A program made the translations under genes and the position numbers. A stretch of 64,000 nucleotides of DNA from Agromyces soli (GTDB lineage: Bacteria > Actinomycetota > Actinomycetes > Actinomycetales > Microbacteriaceae), in NCBI RefSeq assembly GCF_022811605.1, contig NZ_CP094533.1, positions 372,001 through 436,000 on the forward strand. The letters are read 5' to 3'. Positions 7,659 through 15,076 of this stretch are shown in pieces (the first letter of the stretch is position 1; each line of letters starts with the position of its first letter). The notes beneath the pieces were generated by a model that was not told the origin of the DNA, made no database searches, and saw nothing but the letters and a program-made list of their open reading frames with translations.

Positions 7659-9013
7659 GCCTGCTTGAGCCCCTCGGCCACGACGCCGAGGCCCTCGATG
7701 AGGAGCTCGTCGGAGATCGTGAGCGGCGGGAGGAAGCGGATGACGTTGCCGTAGGTGCCGCAGGTGAGCAGGATGACGCCCTGCTCGTGGGCGTACTTCG
7801 CGACCTTGCCGGTGAGGGCGGCGTCGGGCGCCCCGGTCTCGGGGTCGACGAGCTCGATCGCGACCATGGCGCCGCGGCCGCGGACGTCGCCGATGCGGGC
7901 GTCGGCGGTGCGGAGGGCGTTCAGGCGGCCGATGAGCACCGAGCCGATCTCCTTGGCCCGCTCGACGAGGCCGTCCTCGGCGTAGGTCTCGATCGTCGCG
8001 AGCGCCGCGGCGCAGGCGATCGGGCTGCCCGTGTAGGTGCCGCCGAGGCCGCCGACCTGGGCGGCGTCCATGATCTCGGCTCGGCCGGTGACCGCCGAGA
8101 GCGGGAGGCCGCCGGCGATGCCCTTCGCGGTGACGATCAGGTCGGGCACGATGCCCTCGTGCTCGCTCGCGAACCAGGCGCCGGTGCGGGCGAAGCCGGT
8201 CTGCACCTCGTCGGCGATGAAGACGACGTCATTCGCGGTCGCCCACTCGACGAGCGCGGCGAGGAAGCCCGGGGCCGGGACGATGAAGCCGCCCTCGCCC
8301 TGGATGGGCTCGATGATGATCGCGGCGAGGTTCTCGGCGCCGATCTGCTTCTCGATGCCGAGGATGGCGCGGGCCGCCGCCTCGCGGCCGTCGAGGCCGC
8401 CGTCGCGGAAGGGGTAGCTGAGCGGGGCGCGGTAGATCTCGGGCGCGAACGGGCCGAAACCGTTCTTGTACGGCTGGTTCTTCGCCGTGAGGCCCATGGT
8501 GAGGTTGGTGCGGCCGTGGTAGGCGTGGTCGAAGGCGACGACGGCCTGCTTCTTCGTGTAGTGGCGCGCGATCTTCACGGCGTTCTCGACGGCCTCGGCG
8601 CCCGAGTTGAACAGGGCGGTGCGCTTGACGTGGTCGCCGGGGGTGAGCTCGTTGAGCTTCTCGGCGACGGCGACGTAGCCCTCGTAGGGCGAGACGGTGA
8701 AGCAGGTGTGGGTGAAGGCGTTCAGCTGGGCCGTGACGGCCTCGACGACGCGCGGGGCCGAGTTGCCGACGCCGGTCACCGCGATGCCGGAGCCCAGGTC
8801 GATGAGCGAGTTGCCGTCGGCGTCGACGACGACGCCGCCGCCGGCCGCGACGACCGAGATCGGCAGGGTGTGGCCGACGCCCGCGGCGACGGCGCTCGCC
8901 TTACGGGCCAGGAGCTCCTGCGAGCGGGGGCCGGGGATGGCGGTGACGAGGCGGCGCTCCTGTGCGAGCGCGGGGCCTCCGGTGGCGGTGGCCGGGGTGT
9001 CGACGAGGGTCAT
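7655..9013 (-). CDS. gabT: 4-aminobutyrate--2-oxoglutarate transaminase
   Basis: A PLP-dependent class III aminotransferase of 452 residues that would convert GABA plus 2-oxoglutarate to succinate semialdehyde plus glutamate. The family landmarks are in order: FNSGAEAVENAVKIAR, HAYHGRTN, EPIQGEGGFIVPAPGF, DEVQTGFARTG, and the PLP lysine in TAKGIAGGLPLSAV. It is the first gene of the putrescine/GABA transcript. The start has GGAG seven bases upstream, a TAGCAT -10 candidate at 9056-9061 and the bipartite element at 9094-9130. Context strongly supports GABA over ornithine or beta-alanine as the substrate. Confidence 0.92.
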   Translation of the reverse strand: MTLVDTPATATGGPALAQERRLVTAIPGPRSQELLARKASAVAAGVGHTLPISVVAAGGGVVVDADGNSLIDLGSGIAVTGVGNSAPRVVEAVTAQLNAFTHTCFTVSPYEGYVAVAEKLNELTPGDHVKRTALFNSGAEAVENAVKIARHYTKKQAVVAFDHAYHGRTNLTMGLTAKNQPYKNGFGPFAPEIYRAPLSYPFRDGGLDGREAAARAILGIEKQIGAENLAAIIIEPIQGEGGFIVPAPGFLAALVEWATANDVVFIADEVQTGFARTGAWFASEHEGIVPDLIVTAKGIAGGLPLSAVTGRAEIMDAAQVGGLGGTYTGSPIACAAALATIETYAEDGLVERAKEIGSVLIGRLNALRTADARIGDVRGRGAMVAIELVDPETGAPDAALTGKVAKYAHEQGVILLTCGTYGNVIRFLPPLTISDELLIEGLGVVAEGLKQA

Positions 9014-9055
9014 TGGTTGCTCCGATGCAAGTGACGACGGGGGAGGATGACCGCA

Positions 9056-9061
9056 ATGCTA
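9056..9061 (-). promoter_or_regulatory. Candidate -10 box of the gabT operon
   Basis: TAGCAT on the minus strand, about 43 bases upstream of the gabT start codon. No good -35 is visible, which would fit a promoter that needs an activator bound at the element just upstream. Confidence 0.45.
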
Positions 9062-9093
9062 GGTCGGCTCCCTCGCGTCCCGCGACGCCCTGA

Positions 9094-9130
9094 TGTACAT
9101 CGGATGCCATTGCAGTGGACGCGGTGTACA
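9094..9130. promoter_or_regulatory. Bipartite operator candidate TGTACA-N18-GACGCGGTGTACA (copy A)
   Basis: TGTACA at 9094-9099 is followed after exactly 18 bases by GACGCGG (9118-9124) and a second TGTACA (9125-9130). The same arrangement with the same spacing occurs at 26363-26399 upstream of the pucR gene. Here it lies 33-69 bases upstream of the candidate gabT -10 box, an activator-type position. PucR-family GabR controls GABA genes in Corynebacterium, which makes the PucR at 26460 the obvious candidate to bind it. Confidence 0.6.
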
Positions 9131-9179
9131 GCGCCGGGGCGACCGGCATCCCACCGCCCGCCGCCCCGGCGCCGCCCGG

Positions 9180-11132
9180 TCAGCTGCGACTGACCGAGCG
9201 CTCGCTGCCGGCTGCGTCCGGCGTGCGGAGCTTGGTGCGCGCGCGGTGCTCCTGGTGCTCCTGCGCGGCGATGGAGATCGTGTCGGGCGCCGGCGCGACC
9301 GGCGGCTTGCCGCTCCGCGAACCGAGGCCGGGCAGGCCCGGACGGCGCTTGGCCCGGCCGATCGCCCGGAGCGACACCGCCCACTGCAGCCCGTAGCCGA
9401 TGAGGAACACGAGCAGGGTGAAGACGAGGGCCATCGCCGCACCCTGGTCGGGCGCGTAGAGCTGCGCCGAGCGCGGGTTGATCATCGCGTAGACGTACAT
9501 CGACAGCGGCCGCGACTCGGGCGTCGCGAGGAACGCGGGGAGCGTGAACTCGTTGGTGCCGAGGATGAACACCTGGATCCACACCGCGAGCACCGTCGGC
9601 AGCAGCAGCGGCGCGATCACCCGGCGGAACGTCGCGAGCCGGCTCGCACCGCTCGTGAGCGCCGCCTCCTCCAGCTCGGTGCGGATCTGCAGCGTCGCGC
9701 TGTACGAGGCCCGGTAGGCGATCGACACCCGGTACGAGTACGCGATGACGAGCGCGAGCACGGTGCCCGCGATCGGGATGACCGGGTTGATCACCATGAA
9801 CAGCAGGAACATCGCGAAGCCCGCGATCGTCGCCGGGATCGCCACCGAGGAGGAGGCGAAGAGGTCGACCGCTCGGGTCCACCACGTCGAGGTGCTGCGG
9901 GCGATGCCGTAGGCGAGCACCGTCGCCGCGACGCAGGCGATCGTGGCGCTGCCGCCCGCGATGACGAGGGTCCGCCCGAGCGAGGCCCAGAACTCGCCGT
10001 CGGCGAGCACCGCGGCGAAGGAGCCGAACTGGGTCTGCTCGACGAGCGCGGTGAAGCTGAACGCGATCGGGTACGGCGTGATCGCTGCCCAGAACAGGGC
10101 GAAGAGCGGCAGCACGGCGGTCAGCAGGATGAAGATCGCGACGCCGATCGCGACGGGGATGCGCCACGCGCCGAGCTTCATCGTCGTCGGCCGGAAGCCC
10201 TTGCCCGAGACCGAGGCCCGCCGCTCGGCGTTCCGCGTCGCCCGCAGGTACACGGCGAAGGCGATCGTCGTGATGACGAGGAAGACGAGGCCCCAGGCCG
10301 CGGCGAGGCCGTACTGCGGCAGCTCGCCGGCGTTGGAGCTGATCAGCGTCCAGAGTTTCAGCGCGAAGATCGAGCGGCCGGACTCCTGGCCGAACAGCAG
10401 CGGCACCTCGAGGCTGCCGAGGCCGAGGATGAAGGTGAGCACGGCGACGCCGAGCAGGCCCGGCCAGAGCATCGGCAGCGTGACCCGGCGGAGCGTCTCG
10501 CCCCAGCTCGCGCCCGAGGCGCGCGCGGACTCCTCGAGCGAGCCGTCCATGTTCGTGAGGATCGGCACGATCATCAGGTACGGGAACGTCACGTTCGTGA
10601 GGGCCTGGATCAGGATGAGGGTGCCGAAGGCGTAGGGGTCGATCGGCACGTCGCCCGACCACGGCAAGAGCCGCAGCAGCTGGTTCAGCACGCCCGTCTC
10701 CGGCGAGACCATGAGCAGGTACGCCTGCGCCTTCACGATCGGCGGGATGATGTACGGCACGATCACGAGCACGCCGATCACCCGCCGGAACGGGAAGTCG
10801 GTGCGCACCGTCACCCACGCCAGCCCGAACGCCATGAGCAGCGACAGCAGCGTCGAGCCGCCGACGAAGGCGCCCGTGGCGCCGAGCACCGACCAGAAGT
10901 CCTCGCGGAGCTCCCAGAGGGTGACGAAGTTGGAGACGCCCCACTGCGCGGAGGCGACGCCGAACGGCAGGAACGGGCCGCGGAACGCGGTGATCACCTG
11001 GACGATGAGCGGCACCGCGAGGAGGAGGAAGATCACGACCCCCGCGACGATCATCGCCGCGGTCATGGTCGTGGGACGCTGCCGCCCCGGCCTCGCTCCG
11101 CCCGGGCGCCGGGCCCGTCCTGCCGTCGACAT
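9180..11132 (-). CDS. ABC transporter permease, two fused MetI-like domains
   Basis: This 650-residue inner-membrane protein carries two BPD-transport (MetI-like) domains. Each has an EAA-type loop that contacts the ATPase: ARASGASWGETLRRVTLPML in the first half and ALTSGASRLATFRRVIAPLL in the second. About twelve membrane segments are visible. Fused permeases of this shape belong to the Fe3+ (FbpB), 2-aminoethylphosphonate and polyamine transporter group. It follows the binding-protein gene by 3 bp and would pair with the ATPase at 12428-13579. A hydrophilic C-terminal tail of about 50 residues has no clear role. The substrate is unknown. Confidence 0.88.
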   Translation of the reverse strand: MSTAGRARRPGGARPGRQRPTTMTAAMIVAGVVIFLLLAVPLIVQVITAFRGPFLPFGVASAQWGVSNFVTLWELREDFWSVLGATGAFVGGSTLLSLLMAFGLAWVTVRTDFPFRRVIGVLVIVPYIIPPIVKAQAYLLMVSPETGVLNQLLRLLPWSGDVPIDPYAFGTLILIQALTNVTFPYLMIVPILTNMDGSLEESARASGASWGETLRRVTLPMLWPGLLGVAVLTFILGLGSLEVPLLFGQESGRSIFALKLWTLISSNAGELPQYGLAAAWGLVFLVITTIAFAVYLRATRNAERRASVSGKGFRPTTMKLGAWRIPVAIGVAIFILLTAVLPLFALFWAAITPYPIAFSFTALVEQTQFGSFAAVLADGEFWASLGRTLVIAGGSATIACVAATVLAYGIARSTSTWWTRAVDLFASSSVAIPATIAGFAMFLLFMVINPVIPIAGTVLALVIAYSYRVSIAYRASYSATLQIRTELEEAALTSGASRLATFRRVIAPLLLPTVLAVWIQVFILGTNEFTLPAFLATPESRPLSMYVYAMINPRSAQLYAPDQGAAMALVFTLLVFLIGYGLQWAVSLRAIGRAKRRPGLPGLGSRSGKPPVAPAPDTISIAAQEHQEHRARTKLRTPDAAGSERSVSRS

Positions 11133-11135
11133 CGA

Positions 11136-12302
11136 TCAGCCGTTCAGTGCGGCGTCGGCGGCGTTGATGAGCGAGTTCCACTCATCCCGGGTGTCCTGCG
11201 TCTCCGTCTCCGCGCCGGACTCGAGGCCCGTGAGCAGCGCGTCGGCGTTCGTCTTCATGAGACCGGTGGCCTCGTCGAAGAGCGAGGAGGGCAGGCCGGC
11301 GTACGGCACCTGCGTGGTGGCGAAGCGCTCGTCCGTCATCCGCAGCTTCAGCCAGTCCGGGTCGTACGCGTTCCAGAGCACCCAGAGCATGGCACCGGGC
11401 TTGTTCTTCGCGTCGGTGTTCACACCCGAGAACTGCGCCCAGACGCCCGAGTGCTCGAAGGGCTGCGCCGCGAGGCTCGGGTTCGGGTTGAACAGCGTCT
11501 GGTTGAGCGCGATCGGCACGTCGCCGCTCGACAGCGGGGTGTTCTGGTCCTCGAGCAGCGACAGCGTGCCGCTCGACTTCAGCTCGCCGATCAGCTCGAC
11601 CATCGCGTCCTCGCCGAGCGCCTTGCCGTAGCCGGCGAAGACGACGGCGTTGTACGCGGCGACCGAGACCTTGCCCGCGTACTCGGGCGCGAGGAGGCCG
11701 TCGAGCGAGTCGGGCGCCTCGATCTTGTCGGTGTTCACCTGCATGAGCGAGCCGTTGATGCTGTCGGGCAGCAGCTCGGGGGCGCCGAGCTCGAGGTACT
11801 CCTTCGGCACGCCGAACGAGGACCAGTCGACCTTCTCCCAGAAGCCCTCGTCGTACATCGCGGCCATCGAGGTGATCGAGCCCGAGACGACGTCGGTGTT
11901 CCGCGAGCCGGTGGCCTTCGCCGAGATGATCGCGGACGACAGGTTGTAGGTGAGACCGCGGGTCTCGATCGTGAGGTCGGGGAAGCGCTCGTTGAAGGCC
12001 GCGATGACCTCGGGGCCGAGCTCGTACCAGTCCCAGATGACGAGGCGGCCGCCGTCGGTCTCCTTCGCCTGCTCGTAGAGCTCGTCGAGCTGCCGGTCGA
12101 TCTCCGGCCAGTTGTCGTCGTAGAAGTTCTCGCAGCGCGTGATCGCGCCGACCTCGACGGCCTCGCAGGGCGCGATGTCCGCGCCCTCGCCGGCTGCTGC
12201 CGTCGGCGCGGCCTCGCCGCCGCCGGTGGCGCAGGAGCTCAGCAGCAGCATGCCTGCTGCCGCGACTGCGACGTATCCCATCCGTGTGCGCATGATCCTC
12301 AT
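11136..12302 (-). CDS. Extracellular solute-binding lipoprotein of an ABC transporter
   Basis: This 388-residue protein starts with a lipoprotein signal peptide: a basic start, a hydrophobic stretch and the lipobox LLSSC, so it is anchored on the outside of the membrane. The body (LVIWDWYELGPEVIAAFNERFPDLTIETRG) matches the periplasmic-binding family 1/6 type used for Fe3+, phosphonates and polyamines. It lies between the ATPase and permease genes of one operon. Three in-frame ATGs (12302, 12293, 12281) are possible starts; the second has the best ribosome-site spacing. An unusual insert near residues 35-70 contains two cysteines (IAPCEAVEVGAITRCENFYD). The ligand is not known. Confidence 0.85.
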   Translation of the reverse strand: MRIMRTRMGYVAVAAAGMLLLSSCATGGGEAAPTAAAGEGADIAPCEAVEVGAITRCENFYDDNWPEIDRQLDELYEQAKETDGGRLVIWDWYELGPEVIAAFNERFPDLTIETRGLTYNLSSAIISAKATGSRNTDVVSGSITSMAAMYDEGFWEKVDWSSFGVPKEYLELGAPELLPDSINGSLMQVNTDKIEAPDSLDGLLAPEYAGKVSVAAYNAVVFAGYGKALGEDAMVELIGELKSSGTLSLLEDQNTPLSSGDVPIALNQTLFNPNPSLAAQPFEHSGVWAQFSGVNTDAKNKPGAMLWVLWNAYDPDWLKLRMTDERFATTQVPYAGLPSSLFDEATGLMKTNADALLTGLESGAETETQDTRDEWNSLINAADAALNG

Positions 12303-12396
12303 GTCCTCTCTGACCTGGATCGGGGGTTCTGGTTCAGTGGTGCTGGTCGTGCGGTCGTGCAGGTGGTGCCTTGGTCGTGCGGTGGTGCGATCTGGA

Positions 12397-12413
12397 GTCC
12401 GGACTGGCCGGAC
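12397..12413 (-). terminator. Small hairpin after the ABC ATPase gene
   Basis: A 6-bp stem GTCCGG/CCGGAC with a 5-base loop lies 14-31 bases past the ATPase stop, ahead of the binding-protein gene. It is weak and may only modulate read-through. Confidence 0.35.
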
Positions 12414-12427
12414 GGATGCCGCGCCGC

Positions 12428-13579
12428 TCAGCCGACGGGATCGTCGACGAGCACGCGGCAGGCGTGCGGGGCGAGCTCGAGGAAGACCTCGGCGCCCTCC
12501 CTCGGCGACGCCATGGGGGCGCCGCGCGCGGTGAGCCGGCCGACCGTGGTGCCGCCCTGCAGGACCTCGGCCTCGTACTCGACGATCTCGCCGAGGAACT
12601 CGACGCGGACGACCCGGGCCGGCAGCACGTTCGGCCGCTCGGGTGCGGTCTCGTGCCAGCGGATGCTCTCGGGCCGGAACGTGATCGTGACCTCCTCGCC
12701 GCGGACGACGCCCCCGGGGCAGGGCGTCACCATGCGGGTGCCGAAGGCCTCGACCACGGCGTCGCCGTGCTCGTCGCGGTCGCGGACGACGGCGGGGATC
12801 ATGTTCACCCGGCCGACGAAGTCCGCCACGAAGCGGTCCGCCGGGCGGTCGTAGAGCTCGCGCGGCGAGGCCTCCTGCACGATCCGGCCGCCGTTCATGA
12901 CGGCGACCCGGTCGGACATGGAGAGCGCCTCGGACTGGTCGTGCGTGACGTAGAGGGCGCTGATGCCGAGGCTGCGCTGCAGGCTCCGCAGCTCGGTGCG
13001 CATCGTGTCGCGCAGCTTCGCGTCGAGGTTCGACAGCGGCTCGTCGAGGAGCAGCAGCCGGGGCCGGTGCGCGAGCGCACGGGCGAGGGCGAGCCGCTGC
13101 TGCTGACCGCCGGAGAGGGCGGTCGCCGGCCGCTCGGCGAGGTGGTCGAGCTGCACGAGCTCGAGCGCCTCCATCGCGCGCTTCCTGGCCTGCGCCTTGG
13201 GCAGTCGGCCGCCGGACACCTGGAGGGGGAAGACCGCGTTCTGGAACACGGTCATGTGCGGCCAGATCGCGTAGTTCTGGAAGACCATCCCGACGTCGCG
13301 CTTGTTCGGCGGCACGTGCCGGTCCCCGGTCGACAGCACGTCGCCGTCGAGCCGGATGCTGCCGCCGTTGCTCGTCTCGAGACCGGCGACGCAGCGGAGC
13401 GTGGTCGTCTTGCCGCAGCCCGAGGGGCCGAGCAGGGAGTAGAAGGTGCCGGGCTCGATCGTGAAGTCGACCCCCTTGACGACGGGCACCTCGGCGCCGT
13501 CGAGCTCGTAGTGCTTCTGCAGGTTCTCGACGACGAGGAGTCCGCCGCCGTGCTGCGCGTCAGTGGTCTGCGTGGTCAT
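12428..13579 (-). CDS. ABC transporter ATP-binding protein (PotA/FbpC type)
   Basis: This 383-residue ATPase would power the neighbouring permease. It has Walker A GPSGCGKTTTL, signature LSGGQQQRLALARAL, Walker B LLLDEPLSNLD and the switch histidine in YVTHDQSEAL. After about residue 240 a TOBE-type regulatory domain follows, as in importers of iron, polyamines and sugars. It starts 7 bp after the DUF427 gene stop and is followed by the binding protein and permease, so one transcript probably carries all six genes from the propeller protein onward. The substrate is unknown; the type rules out an exporter. Confidence 0.9.
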   Translation of the reverse strand: MTTQTTDAQHGGGLLVVENLQKHYELDGAEVPVVKGVDFTIEPGTFYSLLGPSGCGKTTTLRCVAGLETSNGGSIRLDGDVLSTGDRHVPPNKRDVGMVFQNYAIWPHMTVFQNAVFPLQVSGGRLPKAQARKRAMEALELVQLDHLAERPATALSGGQQQRLALARALAHRPRLLLLDEPLSNLDAKLRDTMRTELRSLQRSLGISALYVTHDQSEALSMSDRVAVMNGGRIVQEASPRELYDRPADRFVADFVGRVNMIPAVVRDRDEHGDAVVEAFGTRMVTPCPGGVVRGEEVTITFRPESIRWHETAPERPNVLPARVVRVEFLGEIVEYEAEVLQGGTTVGRLTARGAPMASPREGAEVFLELAPHACRVLVDDPVG

Positions 13580-13586
13580 GCGGGTC

Positions 13587-14438
13587 TCAGCTCTCCGTGG
13601 GGGCGACGGTACGGACGGCCCTGGCCTTCGACCAGGCGGTGCGCGGACGTTCCTGCTCGACGCCGTCGACGATGACGGCGTCCACCTGCTCGTCGTAGAA
13701 GCAGACGAGGTTCTCGATCTTCGGGCACTCGGCGATGGGGTGGCGGTACGACCAGGCGAGGTCCTTCACGAGCTGGTCGCCGAGCTGCACCGACCAGTAC
13801 TCGGCGTCGCCCTTGTAGGGGCAGGTCGAGCGGGTCGTGGACGGCACGAGCAGCTCGGAGCGCACATCGGCCCAGGGCAGGTAGTACCGGGTGGGCAGGC
13901 GCGTCTCGAAGAGCAGCCGGGGGCGGCGCGACTCGGCGACGACCTCGCCGAGCACGACGATCTGCACGTGGCGGGAGGAGTTCAACACGTCGACGCGGTG
14001 GTACGGGTCGCGCGGGTGCTTGTAGACCTCGTCGTCCTCCTCGAACCAGCGGTCCATCTTCGCCCAGTAGAAGGCGACCATGCCGCGCAGCGGCTCCGCC
14101 GCCGGGGAGGTGGGCGCCTCGTGGATCCACGCGCCGTCCGCCACGCGCTTCGTGCCGGTGTCGATGTCGAGGTAGCGGGCGACGCCCTTCAGCGGCGTGT
14201 CCTTCGTGCGGCCGGACGGGCTCAGCAGGTCCATCCGCACGTCCTCGACCGGGAAGTAGTAGACCGGCATGTGCTTCGACTCGTGCAGCAGCGCGACCCG
14301 CCGGCTGCGCGCGACGACCACGCCGCCGAGCACGACGGTCACCTGCCGGCCCGTCGGCTCGACCGCGAACTCGTGGTAGCTCGGGTCGAGCTCGCGCTCG
14401 ATGAGCTTGTCCTCGATCTGGAAGTCGGAGACCGTCAT
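13587..14438 (-). CDS. Protein with two DUF427 domains
   Basis: This 283-residue protein has two copies of DUF427, roughly residues 20-125 and 145-250. Both repeats show the pattern VVLGxVVAxSRR...LLxE...YYxPxxDVRxxLL...YKGxAxYW that typifies the family. Proteins of this family are small soluble beta-rich proteins of unknown biochemical role. The start overlaps the stop of the SnoaL-like gene (ATGA at 14435-14438), so the two are translationally coupled, and it is followed after 7 bp by the ABC ATPase gene. A function tied to whatever the transporter imports is the reasonable guess; I see no catalytic motif. Confidence 0.85.
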   Translation of the reverse strand: MTVSDFQIEDKLIERELDPSYHEFAVEPTGRQVTVVLGGVVVARSRRVALLHESKHMPVYYFPVEDVRMDLLSPSGRTKDTPLKGVARYLDIDTGTKRVADGAWIHEAPTSPAAEPLRGMVAFYWAKMDRWFEEDDEVYKHPRDPYHRVDVLNSSRHVQIVVLGEVVAESRRPRLLFETRLPTRYYLPWADVRSELLVPSTTRSTCPYKGDAEYWSVQLGDQLVKDLAWSYRHPIAECPKIENLVCFYDEQVDAVIVDGVEQERPRTAWSKARAVRTVAPTES

Positions 14439-14977
14439 CTCCCGGCCTCCACCGGCTCCGCAGCCTCCTGGCGCTCCTCGCGCTCGGCGTCGTACTTGTC
14501 GGTGTCGACGAAGCGGAGGATGCCGCCGTCCTGGTCGAGCGGGACGACCTGGCGGTACATCTCGTAGTCGTCGCGCACCACGAAGTGCTCGCTGATCTTG
14601 AAGTCGCGGAAGCGCAGGATGTGCACCTGCGGCTGGCTCACCTCGACGCCCGTCGCCGGGACGCCGTAGAGCGTGAGGCCCGTGTGCTTGGCGGTGAACA
14701 CGCCCTCGAGGAAGACCAGGTCGCCGTCGGCCGCGACCTTGTCGATCACGAAGTTCGGGTCGGTGAACAGCTCGATGAACGCCTTGCGCACGTAGTACGC
14801 GTTCTCGAAGCCGCGGTCCTTGCCGGGCTGCGAGGCGTGGTTCCAGTAGTCCTCGGTGTAGTACCGCTCGAAGTGCTCGCGGAACGAGGGGTCGTCGGGC
14901 GAGGTCTTGTGCGAGTCGAGGTCGTTGCCCCAGACCTCGAGGGCGATCTCCTTGTTGCGGGCTGCGACGTCGTCCAT
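14435..14977 (-). CDS. SnoaL-like / ester cyclase (NTF2-fold) protein
   Basis: This 180-residue protein resembles the SnoaL polyketide-cyclase/ester-cyclase group of the NTF2-like fold. Visible features are EHFERYYTEDYWNHASQPGKDRGFENAYYVRKAF in pieces, followed by VFLEGVFTAKHTG, VSQPQVHILRFRDFKISEHFV and a final DDYEMYRQV segment. The ATG at 14977 is preceded by a perfect AAGGAGG, so I reject the longer frame starting at 15034. Relatives catalyse aldol-type cyclisation or isomerisation, or simply bind small hydrophobic molecules. It is translationally coupled to the DUF427 gene. The reaction is unknown. Confidence 0.8.
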   Translation of the reverse strand: MDDVAARNKEIALEVWGNDLDSHKTSPDDPSFREHFERYYTEDYWNHASQPGKDRGFENAYYVRKAFIELFTDPNFVIDKVAADGDLVFLEGVFTAKHTGLTLYGVPATGVEVSQPQVHILRFRDFKISEHFVVRDDYEMYRQVVPLDQDGGILRFVDTDKYDAEREERQEAAEPVEAGR

Positions 14978-15076
14978 GACGCCCCTCCTTCGGATTTTGT
15001 ATTCTGGATCCGATCTGTCATCGGAATGCTGCACAGCGAACCACCTCCCGCCCGACGGGCCGCGGCGGCGCGCCGC

